This document shows, one piece after another, positions 13,696 through 23,913 of a DNA stretch of 64,000 bases; within the stretch, counting starts at the first letter, position 1, and each line of letters opens with the position of its first letter. The notes under the pieces are model-generated. The model was not told where the DNA came from. It was given only the letters and a program-made list of their open reading frames with translations, and ran no database searches. Both the position numbers and the translations under genes were made by a program. Source of the DNA: Ipomoea triloba (lineage: Eukaryota; Streptophyta; Magnoliopsida; Solanales; Convolvulaceae); assembly GCF_003576645.1 (NCBI RefSeq), contig NC_044929.1:20506279-20570278 (forward strand), written 5' to 3'.

Positions 13696-15569
13696 AAAAA
13701 AAAAGATCGACTCGATAAAGTTAACTCGATCGAGTTGGGCGCCTAGACGACCTCCTAAGGGGTAATTCGCCTCGGTCTAAGGCTGTCTAGTGCCCTAGGT
13801 TAATTTTTGCAGCAGTGGTTATACTATTCAATATAATAAAAAACATTTTATTAGTACTCCACGTAGCAATGTGAGCCATGATCTATAGTATAGTTTGTCA
13901 CGCCACACGCTATTGACTTGGTAACGACAATGATACAAGTTTCACTCCTTAGTTTGAGTTCTATGAACAGCTTTTTTTTTTTTTTTGAATTCTACTGACT
14001 CTGTTATAGTGTAGTATCTGTTCATAGTACTTTCTCAACCTACTGAAGCACAAAGAGTCAACAAATACCTCTACTGAGGCTCGAACTCACTCCCTTCCAC
14101 ATGGGAGTGTTCTATGGACAGCTTAAGATAGCTAAACTTAAGTGATTCTCTATTAACTAAAGTCAACAGGTGAGAAATTAATATTTCTCTTGTCGAAAAA
14201 ATATAATTAAAAATAAGAATACATGCCTGATAAACCATGTTGAAAGCATAAGACACATTGGAGGAGTGGCTGAGGTTACTGCACGAAGAATCCGGGTACA
14301 GGGCGGTGCAATCAAAATACTTACAAGCAATCTGAAATTGCTCATCCACTTTGGTCATGTTGCTGGTATCATTGTTGAAGATGCACCACCGCGACGGCAT
14401 TTTCACGGTGCCGGCCGCCGTGATCGGATAAATATCGCGTCCTTTTCCGCTGAAATCGATCTTGTACTTCGCCGTGCCGTCGAAGTCGTAGATCCCCCGG
14501 TGACGCAGCATCGGCCCCAAAGCCGGCGCGAATTTGTTCTCGTCCGTCAACGATCCGAGGAAAACGTCAATATTCTTCCCCGGCCGCCTCGGCGTCCCTT
14601 TCTTCGCCGCTATGTGCTTCAGGAAACCGCGGTGAAACCGTTCCGCGTTTTCCGGAGTCGCGTATTTTCCGCCGTCCGTTGGCCATCCGATCTCCCCGAG
14701 CACGATCTCCATGTGCGGATACCCCGCTTTCTCAAGCGCCACGACCAGCGCGTCGAACAGAAACTCGAACGCGTTCCGGTAAGTGTACTTGCCGTCGACG
14801 ATTGCGAAACTGGAATTGTTGTCCATGAAGGCGAATTCGATGGGCCAGCCGTTGACGTCGGCGGATATGATGGGGTAGATTTCGTACATGAAAAAGGAAT
14901 TGGAGTTCTTCAAGAGCTTCAGAAACTCGAGCATCTTGTCCTTGATGTCGTCGCGGAAATCGGCTTCCGATGGCTTGGTTACGTTCTTCAAGATGTCGGT
15001 GAAATGGCTGGTTGTGGGTTTGATGTGCGTAAGGCCGTATTCTTCCATTGCAAGTACAGTCTCTTTGAAGATATCAGTGAGGTTCCATATCGGTCCTCGG
15101 TTAATCGTGAATGGTTGTTCCATAATAACCAATGTCCTATAAAGTAAAGTAGAAAAGTTAATTTATTCACATATTATTTCAATTCATCCAGGAATTGAAT
15201 AAGATATGGTAAAATTTAAGATACATACTTGATGTGGACTCCTCTATGCACAGGCGGGACGAGAAGTTCTTCCACCCAGGAGCTAACGTTTTTGATATTG
15301 CTCAACCATTTGGGGCGTTTGATGAAATCATTCTGCAACGCCACCGTCACGCCCAGCTCCGACCTCTGCAACGCCATCATCACGTTCGGGGATGGCGACG
15401 ACAGTCTGATCTCCCTTATCCCGTTCTGCAGAAGCATATCCACCACCATTGATGGCACCAAGCTCTGCGTCGCGAATCTCCCCCATTGCATCCCGATAAA
15501 CCCCTCAGATCCCGATAACAACAACAACAATAACGCAATCGGCGCCAACCAACTCAAATTCCGCGCCAT
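13045..15569 (-). CDS. GH17 glucan endo-1,3-beta-glucosidase-like protein, copy A (atypical active site)
   Basis: Exons 15229-15569, 14227-15136 and 13045-13305 encode 503 residues. A signal peptide (about 1-23) precedes FIGMQWGRFATQSLVPSM, the start of the GH17 barrel. The nucleophile region GEIGWPT has Glu262. Residues from about SRWCIF onward form an X8/CBM43 Cys-rich domain, and the C-terminus is hydrophobic, suggesting a GPI anchor. Such proteins act on callose at the wall or plasma membrane. Oddities: the residue before Pro122, where GH17 enzymes have the acid/base Glu (NEP), is Gln121 (MEQPF). The second intron starts with GC (CAG|GCATGT) and splits the X8 domain. The first intron donor is the weak AA|GTATGT, supported by the identical junction in copy B. 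The protein may have little hydrolytic activity, perhaps acting as a glucan-binding protein; that is inference. Retention of intron 2 would truncate the protein. Confidence 0.9.
13633..13688. repeat. TA dinucleotide microsatellite
   Basis: About 28 uninterrupted TA units lie inside the second intron of GH17 copy A. Confidence 0.95.
13974..14108 (-). mobile_element. SINE insertion with 16-bp target-site duplication
   Basis: The insertion is bounded by GTTCTATGAACAGCTT (13,958-13,973) and GTTCTATGGACAGCTT (14,109-14,124), 15 of 16 matching. On the minus strand it runs from CACTCCCATGTGG through a B-box-like GAGTTCGAGCC to a poly-A tail (T-run on the plus strand). The A box is absent, so the copy is 5'-truncated or diverged. 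It lies in the GC-AG intron of GH17 copy A. Confidence 0.8.
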
Positions 15570-15652
15570 TATATATTAATCGCGGGCCTTAAATTTCGAA
15601 TTATATTCAAATTCTAAGGTTTTGGATTTATGGCGGTATGTAATAATATAAT

Positions 15653-15904
15653 GGCCCTGTTTGGTAAACGGCCGTTAGCTGAATAGGTTACAAGGTATGA
15701 TTAGTTAATAACATTAGCTGATTGTAAAAAGTTATTTGATAGATTAACTATTAGCTGATAGCTGTTTGGTATAATTTCTTTTCTCAAAAAATTAATTGAA
15801 AAGACTGTTTTGAATCGTCTTTTGAATTTTAGTAATTTGGAGTTACAAAAAACTTATTAACCAAACAACTAATAGCGATAGGCTAATTAATTACCAAACA
15901 GGCT
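15653..15904. mobile_element. hAT-like MITE upstream of GH17 copy A
   Basis: The ends GCCCTGTTTGGTAAACGG (left) and GCCTGTTTGGTAATTAAT (right, reverse complement) are inverted repeats. The flanks TATAATGG and TATATGG look like a decayed target duplication. The element lies between a TATA-like site at 15,952 and the start codon at 15,569. Its 252-bp length accounts for the extra promoter spacing of copy A compared with copy B. Confidence 0.65.
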
Positions 15905-15951
15905 ATATGGTGTTGGCTGGGCGGAGAGAAAATGAAAGAGATAGATGGAGG

Positions 15952-15959
15952 TTTATATA
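15952..15959 (-). promoter_or_regulatory. Candidate TATA box of GH17 copy A
   Basis: The minus strand reads CTCTTATATAAACC, about 380 bp upstream of the ATG because of the intervening MITE. The aligned position in copy B reads TTTTTCGAA-type sequence and has no TATA. Confidence 0.4.
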
Positions 15960-16023
15960 AGAGGAATCCAGGTTGAGAATGGCCGGTGGGGGATTATGAG
16001 GTTGACTGTTGTGATGCTTTGTC

Positions 16024-16062
16024 AACGAGAGGAAAAGATGGGAGTTTCGCGGTGGGAAATTA
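16024..16062. promoter_or_regulatory. Promoter block conserved between the GH17 paralogues (copy A side)
   Basis: AACGAGAGGAAAAGATGGGA followed by GTTTCGCGGTGGGAAATT matches the block at 20,498-20,536 upstream of copy B almost base for base, while the surrounding sequence has drifted. With the MITE subtracted, the two lie at the same distance from their start codons (about 200 bp). Function unknown. Confidence 0.6.
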
Positions 16063-17283
16063 AAAGCAAGGAAGGATTATATTTACCGGTTTACCATATC
16101 CATGTAAACATACTTTCTACTATTTTGTTAATTGAAGTTTTATTATTCTCAATAATTAATTAAGGATAATTCCACACAAATCAAAGTGGTTGGAAAAAAT
16201 TAGTTTAAAATAATTGTATTTAGAAGTTATCATTTTAAGGGAATATATGTTTTGTGTTGGGTGCTCCTAACTCGTAAGTAAGAATCTTACATACATTTAT
16301 ATATTATACACTCAAAATAAATAATGAGACAATGAGAATGAAGTTGATTTTCAAAAGGTACCATTATTAATTAAGTTGTGATAAATGGAGTTTTGAAAGA
16401 TTTTTAATTTGAACCATATTAAAAAAGCATATGAGTTTTTACTAGTATATATAAAATCAATCTAACTTCTTATGGAGTTTGATTTGTGTGGCATAAAGGT
16501 TCTTTCTTGTGTAACATACATCCACTCAGGTGCGCCCAATGTTCGTCCAAAAATTGACCATATAGACAAGCTAAAGCTTTGTCAGATTAAAACCTTAAGT
16601 GAGTCGCTAGTGTTACTTACTTCTAACTCTAATAACTCTCATATATACATGTGTTGGTGATAAAGTTTTTATACTTCTTTGAAGAAAAAAAATCTCTCAT
16701 TTGTTCCCTATGAACCAAAAAGATCTTAAAACCTTTTAGCCAGTTCTCTTGAAAATTCATAAGTGTTTCCTTTGTTTCAGTTCATTGGAAATAGTATATT
16801 TGAGTGCTCGAATATATTATTGTAATGAATCATATCTTGAGAAACTAACGTTTCAACATTCCAGACACTATCGGACAAAGAAGCGTGTTATTATATGAGT
16901 GTTAGTGTCACATGTCTTGAATTAACCACAAAATTACCATGACGTGAATTTTTTTGGGAAAGTTTTTAATTTCAAAATTTTGTGAAAAGTTGTTATATGA
17001 GTCCCTAGAGCCATGAGATCATTCCATAGAACATTATAATCATATTTTTTTATTTGATTTGTACTCGATAAAGATGATGGTTTTTCATGAATGGAAAGTG
17101 TTAGGCTATCCTTATGTTTGAAATGATGGCCTTTGCAAGATGGCTTGGCATGTCAAAATAGATTTATTTTTTTTTTCTTTTTTTTTTCTTTTGGTTATGT
17201 TTAGGTGTTATGCAAGCTTGCAAAGGTTATTGCATGACAGCATGCGGCAGCGAGCAACCTTTTTGTACTTTTTTAAAATATTA
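16063..17283. other. Intergenic, no gene recognised
   Basis: AT-rich sequence upstream of GH17 copy A. It contains a T-rich run near 17,165-17,190. No coding region, RNA gene or bounded transposon could be supported. Confidence 0.4.
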
Positions 17284-17535
17284 CTCCCTCCGTCCCGAAA
17301 TAAATGTCTCATTTGCTTTTTGCACGCTTTTTAAGAAATTAAAGTAAATGTGATGTGCTTTCCAGTTATGCCCCTAACTTTTTCACTTTTGGAAATAAAA
17401 ACAATAAAGAAAGCAAAAGTCATAAGGGTAAATTGGGAAAAGTAGAATGATGGTGATGTTCAATTTTGGAAAGAGGACAACATTTTGGGACAAACTAAAA
17501 ATGAAAGTAAGACAGGTAAAATGGGACAGAGGGAG
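17284..17535. mobile_element. Stowaway-like (Tc1/mariner) MITE, TA duplication
   Basis: The left terminus CTCCCTCCGTCCCGAAATAA and the right terminus (reverse complement CTCCCTCTGTCCCATTTTAC) are flanked by TA (17,282-17,283 and 17,536-17,537). CTCCCTCCGT is the classical Stowaway terminus. Length 252 bp with no coding capacity. Confidence 0.85.
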
Positions 17536-17537
17536 TA

Positions 17538-18694
17538 TTATTTTTGTATTTTATTGTATTGTTATGTGAAAGTAAGACCACTTTTAGAAGTAAAATAGTA
17601 TTGCAGGGCTGTAAAGGAAATAGTGAAAGAATTACAAATTTGATTATATGGAGGTATGTTACACTTTTAAAAGTGAAAGAGTATTTCAGGGAAAGATAGT
17701 CTTAGGTTGTCCCCCTAAAGGATGCCCCTTTCAAACTGATGTGGAAGATGATATTTCTTTTTTTTTTTTTTTTTTTTTTAAAGCCATGTGGCTTGCAAGT
17801 GTAAGCCTACAAAAGGATGTGCCATGCATAATGAACTTCCTGAAAAGAGTATTTTTGTATCACAAGGAAACAATGGTGAAGGAGTGCATTTGTGTCGCAA
17901 GAAAATTATACCAACGAAGGGTATAATAGTCGAGGAGGTGGAGGTGTTGTTATCGAGAACGTTGTGGTTTTGGAGGAAGTCGTGTAGGACCAAGGGTATG
18001 TTTTAATTGCGAAGAACTAGAACTAATGTCCTAAACCACCAGGGCAACAAAGAACAGATGAAGAGTTGCATTGTTCAATCATGGATTAACTTGAGTTAGA
18101 TTAAAGTGCACAAACTCAATTGTTATATCATGGACTTGTGTCCACTATTCACATTTGTATGAATGCCAATCTATATTATGTCCCGTTGTTAAATATAAAA
18201 TGTCAGCAAATTTTATTGTGGACCGCAATCCACAATGCATGTAATCTAGGCATCAAAACAATATCGTTTCGTTTAATAAAAATAAACGGCACGTGTTCCG
18301 CAAAAAGTAACTCCATGTATATAACATATTCAGTTTCATTTTATATACACTGCAGTTTATATATATATATAAATGCAGTTTCATTTTACATTATACACTC
18401 AAATATGTGAAACTGTTATTCAGATTTTACATGCACTGCAATTTTATATCAACACAACTACAGTTTTATTTCGTTATAAATACAGTTTTATTCAACATTA
18501 TACACTCAAATATATGAAACTGTTATTTAGTTTCATTTTATATATACATAGTTTCATTACAATACAAATACAGTATCATTTCGGTATAACTGCAATTTCA
18601 TTTAACACCAGTTTCATTTAAATCAAAATGAATATATTGACAACCCAAAGATACAACTCTGGATCCCCAAAAAAAAAAAATCAAAATCAAAATC
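17538..18694. repeat. Intergenic; degenerate minisatellite related to the 20.7-kb element
   Basis: From about 18,330 to 18,620 the sequence is made of imperfect units such as CAGTTTCATTTTA with TATACACTCAAATATATGAAAC interspersed. Upstream at about 18,217 a palindrome-like TTGTGGACCGCAATCCACAA recalls the end of the 20,721-21,264 element. This suggests a truncated relative; I could not find its second end. No gene is seen in 17,538-18,330. Confidence 0.4.
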
Positions 18695-20302
18695 TCATAC
18701 AAAATACCCTAATTGTTTGATCAAATACAAGAATGAAAGAGCAATGAACAAGACTTGTGGTGTTTGGGAAGATCTGAGTGCGTGACCGCCAGATCTGTCA
18801 TAACCAATATAAAAGGGGATTTGAATACCACCGTCTACCTTCTCCGCAGTCAAAATCTCGACCGGGAATTCACAAGTACCCACGGAAGGATTGAGAGTGG
18901 TTAGTGCACCCAAGCCTGCAAAATAGCAGCCCCCGTTTTTTTGATCTTGGTTGCTGGTCTGATAGAACATGTTGAAAGCGTAAGAGACGTTGGATGTGAG
19001 GTTGAGGTTACTGCAGGAAGAGGAGGGAGACAGAGATGTGCAATCGGAGAAGGTGCAAGCCAACTGTAATTGCTCATTCACTTTGGTCATGTTGGCGGTG
19101 TCGCCGTTGAATACGCACCACCGCGACGGCATTTTCACGGAGCCTTTGGCGGTTACCGGGAAGATGTCGCGGCCTTTTCCGGTGAAATCGATTTTGAACT
19201 TGGGCGTGCCTTCGAAGTTGTAGATCCCGCGGTGACGTTGCGACGGTCCCAATTGCAGTGGAACTTTGTTCTCATCCGTCAACGATGAAAGGAAGACGTC
19301 GATGTTCCTGTTGGGACGGCGAGGCGTCCCTTTCTTCTCCGATATATGCTTGAGAAAACCGCGGTAAAACCGTTCCGCATTCTCCGGAGTCGCGTGCTTC
19401 TCGCCATCCGTCGGCCATCCGATCTCCCCGATCACGATTTCCATATCAGGATACCCTGCTTTTTGAAGCGAGACGACGAGGCAATCGAACAGGAACTCGA
19501 AGGCGTTTGTGTAAGTGTATTTGCCGTCGACGATGGTGAAACTGGAGTTGTTATCCATGAAAGCGAATTCGATTGGCCATTTGTTGACCTTGACGGAGAA
19601 GATGGGGAGCAAATTGAACATGAAAAAGGAATTGGCCTTCTTAAACAACTTTAGGGATTGGAGCATCCTGTCCTTGATGTCGTCGCGGAAATCGGCCTCC
19701 GATGGCTTGCTTACATTCTTCAAAACGTCGGTGGAATGTATGGTTGTGGTTCTGATGTGCGAAAGGTTATATATCTGCAGATTACTCACAGTTTCCTCGA
19801 AAACGTCAGTCATATTCCATACTTGGGTACGGGAAAGCGATAAAGGTTCTTCCAGAATAATCAATGTCCTGCAAAAACATGATGAATTATTTGACAAAAA
19901 AATGAGATATAATCAAGTTTCGTCTTCGATTCGATTATAGAATTCTCGATTGTAGACGTACTTGATGGGGACTCCTCTTTGTACAGGCTCGAGAAGAAGT
20001 TCGTTCACCCAACCGCTAATGTTTTTTACATTACTGGTCCATTTGGGGCGTCTGATGAAATCGTTCTGCAAGGCCACGGTGACGCCTAAACTGGAACTCT
20101 GCAAGGCCTCCAGGACGTTGGGAGATGGCGACGACAGTTTGATCTCCTTTATCCCATTTTGCAGAAGCAAATCCACCACCATTGATGGCACCAAGCTCTG
20201 CGTTGCAAATCTGCCCCAGTGAATGCCGATAAACCCATCTACACCATAAGCAGCTCCCAACAACAACAACAAAACCGCCACCCAACTCCACCTCCGCTCC
20301 AT
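18695..20302 (-). CDS. GH17 glucan endo-1,3-beta-glucosidase-like protein, copy B
   Basis: Exons 19962-20302 and 18695-19868 encode 504 residues. The architecture equals copy A: signal peptide (about 1-23, LLLLLGAAYGVDG), GH17 barrel beginning FIGIHWGRFATQSLVPSM, the nucleophile motif GEIGWPT, an X8/CBM43 domain (SRWCVF onward) and a hydrophobic C-terminal tail compatible with a GPI anchor. Here the acid/base position keeps Glu121 (LEEPL), so catalysis on beta-1,3-glucan (callose) is plausible. Exon 1 is exactly as long as in copy A (341 bp) and the intron is in the same place, so the two are tandem duplicates. The X8 domain is uninterrupted: the GC-AG intron of copy A is missing. The intron donor is AA|GTACGT. 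The family contains cell-wall and plasmodesmal glucanases; the precise role is unknown. Confidence 0.93.
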
Positions 20303-20497
20303 TTGGATTTTGATGGCAGCGGATCGGAAGCTAGTGTGACCAGAATTTAGGCTGATATATGATGTATATCAGTACATGTATTTCGTTGGTTGGGTGGGAA
20401 CTGGGAAGAAAGGAAGAGATGGAGTTTTTCGAAAGCAAACAGTAATCCTGTTTGTAACAGTGTGGTCTATTCCCGCTTTAAGTATTCCCATGTTTGT

Positions 20498-20536
20498 AAA
20501 CGAGAGTAAAAGATGGGAATTTCGCGGTGGGAATTT
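20498..20536. promoter_or_regulatory. Promoter block conserved between the GH17 paralogues (copy B side)
   Basis: AACGAGAGTAAAAGATGGGA followed by ATTTCGCGGTGGGAATTT sits about 200 bp upstream of the copy B ATG. It is the counterpart of 16,024-16,062. Confidence 0.6.
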
Positions 20537-20720
20537 GGGAAACCAAGGATTCACCGTAGATTCATACCAGTATACCACTACTAATTTTTCAACCAATACT
20601 TTTTTTTTTTTAATATACAAAATAGAAACCATATATTAATTACATTTTATGATGCTAAAGTACAATAAACCACATTAGTAAAACCATGCGGAAAGAATTT
20701 GACCACGAAGACCTTATGAT

Positions 20721-21264
20721 GGCAAATTATGCTGTCCAAAACTACGTCTCTTTTTTTTTTTTTTTTAAAACAAAATTAGTAAACATATTGCTGAATATAG
20801 AGTTGTCCAAAAATGTGTGAATGTAGAGGTTTCAAAGTGTAAATGTAGAGTATAGAAATCGTGAATGTAGATTTATGATTGTGTGAATGTAGAGTTGTCT
20901 AGAAATGTGTGAATGTGGAGGTTTCAAATTGTGAATATAGAGAAATCGTGAATGTAGAGTTATGCATGTATGAATCTGTAATAGAGTTAAAAAGTTCTAG
21001 CAATTTATAGCCCTGTAATGTGTGAATGTGGAGTTCTAAAGTTGTGAATATGGAGTATAAGACCTGTGAATATAGAGTTTTGAATATGTGAATGCATAAC
21101 AGTTGTAATATAGTTACTAAACATATAATCCTGTAATGTGTGAATGTGAAGTTTACAAAGTGTGAATGTAGAGTATAGTGTATGTAAATGTAGAGTATAG
21201 TGAATGTGAATGTAGACTCAGATCCACCTTGCAAGGTGGACCTGGATCCACGGCATAACAACCC
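20721..21264. mobile_element. Mutator-like MITE with internal minisatellite, perfect 9-bp duplication
   Basis: The element is bounded by CCTTATGAT at 20,712-20,720 and again at 21,265-21,273. The termini GGCAAATTATGCTGT and (reverse complement) GGGTTGTTATGCCGT are short inverted repeats. Inside, 20,795-21,220 is an irregular array of units like TGTGAATGTAGAGT with variable spacing. A palindrome around CCACCTTGCAAGGTGG sits just inside the right end. No coding capacity; stop-free frames in the array are by-products of the repeat. Confidence 0.72.
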
Positions 21265-21273
21265 CCTTATGAT

Positions 21274-22056
21274 ACACCCACTCAATCACCCAATTCAGGA
21301 TAAAGAGCCAAACTGAAATTTTGCGCATAAAGAGCCCAACCCAAACCTGAACACCAAATTTGAAATGACTATTTAGACAAAATTGACAATTAAATTAATC
21401 CAAATCCTCATTAAAAAGAGTAACACAAAAATAAAAAAGAATAATGTTACTCGACATAAATGTGAAATCACATCCTAAATAATTTCGTGATAAAGTCAAA
21501 GAATCACTAGTAATTGAGAATTTGAGATCATAAATCTTATGATAAAAATTGGCAAACCAGTTCAATTTGTTCTCAAAATACCATAACACAATAGTACAAT
21601 ACTGCAAGTATTTACACCAGAATTAGAAGAATCCAAGTAAAACAGAGACAGATTTATATGCAGACACATTGATATTGTTGTCGAAGTTTGTCAGACAATT
21701 TATAGTCTAAAATGACTTCACCAATCCAGTGTCTAGAATGTTACAATTTCAATCTTAGTGCTAAATGACAAGTACTAAACTCCCATGCCTGAAGGAAATG
21801 CCAGACATGGCACTTGTTTCTATACCTCGGGTGATGAAACCATCCTGATCATTGGGTTATAAAATGCATTCTGTCAGTAAGGCAAGTGTAGGAATTGCAA
21901 ATAAAATGGAAGAGAGGACTAATAAGATTTTGAAATGGCTGAATTCTTTGTTTCAAATCATTCTTTCTGAATAAATATAATTAATGAACATCATACAATT
22001 TTGATTAGAAAAGCAAATATAGCTTACCGGGAGTTGTTGCCCAGGTGGCAGAGTCC
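21274..22056. other. 3' flank of elongin C and intergenic DNA
   Basis: AT-rich sequence between the minisatellite MITE and the elongin C stop codon. It should include the elongin C 3' UTR. I see no further gene. Confidence 0.45.
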
Positions 22057-23348
22057 TCAGGTGTGCAAATAATTCGCAGCCATCATTAATTCCAGAGTGA
22101 GCTCGGGCTCTATGTGGAACTCAGTCTCCTTCCCCCTGTAATTAATGAAAAATTTTCAGCAACGCCTATGCAGTACCAACTACCAACTCCAAGTAAAATA
22201 AGTTATCAAATGATGGAGTAAATTTACAGGAATAATTGAACTAGTTCCATGGGGCAGAGTTAGTTAATAATGCTAATTTTGTCAATTTGTCCTGCACTCA
22301 TCCATGCACTTTGAAATGATAAAAACAAGTAAAGTGTGTTAAATAACGAAAAAATGAAGAGTAATGCAGTATGCACTGTCTATAAAGATGTGGAGTAAAT
22401 AGAAAACTGCATTATCTACAAAGATGGCAAGGAAAAATCTAGGTCGAATGTCGAATAGCCAAACAAAAAGCTCATCCAAAGTGATTTTCCTTTGATTAAA
22501 ATATAATTTTCAACTAGATGCAGGGACCAGCCTACTCAACATGGAGAAATCTCTCCTACGAGCAGTAAACTTACTCTGAAAAACCTCATTGCAGCATGGC
22601 AGCATGCTTTGGACAAAGCTCCAAACCATGGAGTTTGTTGCAAAAGAAAATTTTAACGTATCTTTGTTTTCAATAAAGTAGTAGTTAGGCATTGAATTCA
22701 TGACCTTAGCATAAGACAGCCAATTTTGGTTATCCTTCATACCAAATGGAATGGAAGGTAATCGATGGCAGTGTTCATCCATATAAATATATAATATATT
22801 CTGTAACTAATTTTTCTAATCTATAATAGGTAATGATGATTGAAATACAAAAATTGAGTGTTATATTCATATTGCAGGCATAAAATAGTATAGGTACCAA
22901 TATAGTATTGCAATCACAAAGGCCACTTCAAAAAGCAATCATTGAACAGAAAGGTAGATATACAACAAGACCTTGCGTATTGAAGGGACCAGTAGAAGTA
23001 CTGGCAGATCTTCTCGAGAATGGTGGTGCTAATCTCCGGAAAAGTCACTTCCCGGTGCTCCGTCTCGGCGAAACCCCCTAGGACAACACACAATTCAACC
23101 AAATCAGAACCAGTAACTAAAAATTCAGAAAGAAATCGAATAAGACTGAAATTCCTTATGACACAATAGATGATTGAAAGAATTTAAAGTCAAAATCGAT
23201 TCAGAACATTCAAACGGAGCAGACGAAAAACCGAACCTGGAGAAGTGAGCATGTTCCGGATGGTCTGAGAAACCATAGCAGCCTCCTTGTCAATCACGAA
23301 TTCGAAGCCCTCGGCGCTGATTAGCTTGACTGTATCTTCCTTCTTCAT
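22057..23348 (-). CDS. ELC: Elongin C (BTB/POZ-fold transcription elongation factor subunit)
   Basis: Exons 23237-23348, 22972-23077 and 22057-22135 encode 98 residues, about the usual size for plant elongin C. The protein begins MKKEDTVKLISAEGFEFVID, continues TIRNMLTSPGGFAETEHREV and EKICQYFYWSLQYA, and ends ELMMAANYLHT, covering the whole SKP1/BTB-type fold. The middle segment carries the surface that binds BC-box proteins. Elongin C bridges elongin A or other BC-box proteins to cullin-based ubiquitin ligases or to Pol II elongation complexes in the nucleus. I chose the ATG at 23,348 because all known family members start there. An in-frame ATG at 23,375 would add nine residues (MEQKLRRTE). 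Both introns are GT-AG. The gene is single, intact and unrelated to its neighbours. Confidence 0.94.
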
Positions 23349-23375
23349 CTCCGTCCGCCGCAGCTTTTGCTCCAC

Positions 23376-23910
23376 AGAAATTGAGTCAATGAATTTCGAT
23401 CAACGCGTGCGAACCAAGATCAGAAAAGCAGTGTAGAATCGAAGCTTAATCGGGTAAAACGATTTGTGCTCCAGTCTCGCACTCTCGCTTGTCAAGGCCG
23501 GTGCAAGGTGTATGGGTCATCGGGTCGGTTCATTACTGGTGGGCTTTAATTCTTTTCTCGTGGGTTATCTAACAATATTTATAATCCACTTCCTTCACTG
23601 GTTGGGCCTACTTTCTTAATCGAGGCAAATTTATATTATGTGTATTAAGATCCACATTATAATGTGAATTATAAATAAAAATTTATTTTTAATATACTGA
23701 ATATTCATTATTTATATTTTGAATATTTGAATCTTCGATATATAAATAATGAAATTTCAAAAAATAAATATTTAATATATTAAGAATGAACTTAATATTA
23801 GTGATCCACATTACAAGTGGACCATGATTCCTAATATAACGATCATTTACTATATAACTAAAGGAAGTGGAATGAAAAGTTGGGAAGTAAAAGAAAAAGG
23901 TAATAAAAAC
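23376..23910. other. Upstream region of elongin C
   Basis: Promoter-proximal and intergenic DNA. It contains a short inverted pair around GTCCACTTGTAATGTGGATC-type sequence (about 23,650 and 23,810), likely another decayed MITE. No gene is seen. Confidence 0.4.
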
Positions 23911-23913
23911 TTA

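Larger units (their letters stand above)
13306..14226 (-). other. GC-AG intron of GH17 copy A, packed with repeats
   Basis: The donor reads CAG|GCATGT and the acceptor TTAACAG|GGC, joining YQ to GMNQDQ in frame. No GT donor nearby preserves the frame. The 921-bp intron holds a TA microsatellite (13,633-13,688), a GC-richer block with GGCGCCTAGACGAC-type sequence (about 13,565-13,800) and a complete SINE insertion. The paralogue at 18,695-20,302 is uninterrupted at this point. Confidence 0.75.

Noticed and set aside
14266..15147. 293-codon open frame on the plus strand, antisense to GH17 copy A
   Set aside because: It mirrors codon bias of the GC-rich exon on the other strand. The same region in copy B is broken into several frames, and the translation is Arg-rich with no domain.
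18330..18620. CRISPR-like or satellite array
   Set aside because: Units are imperfect with variable spacing and no unique spacers, in a plant genome. It is a degenerate minisatellite.
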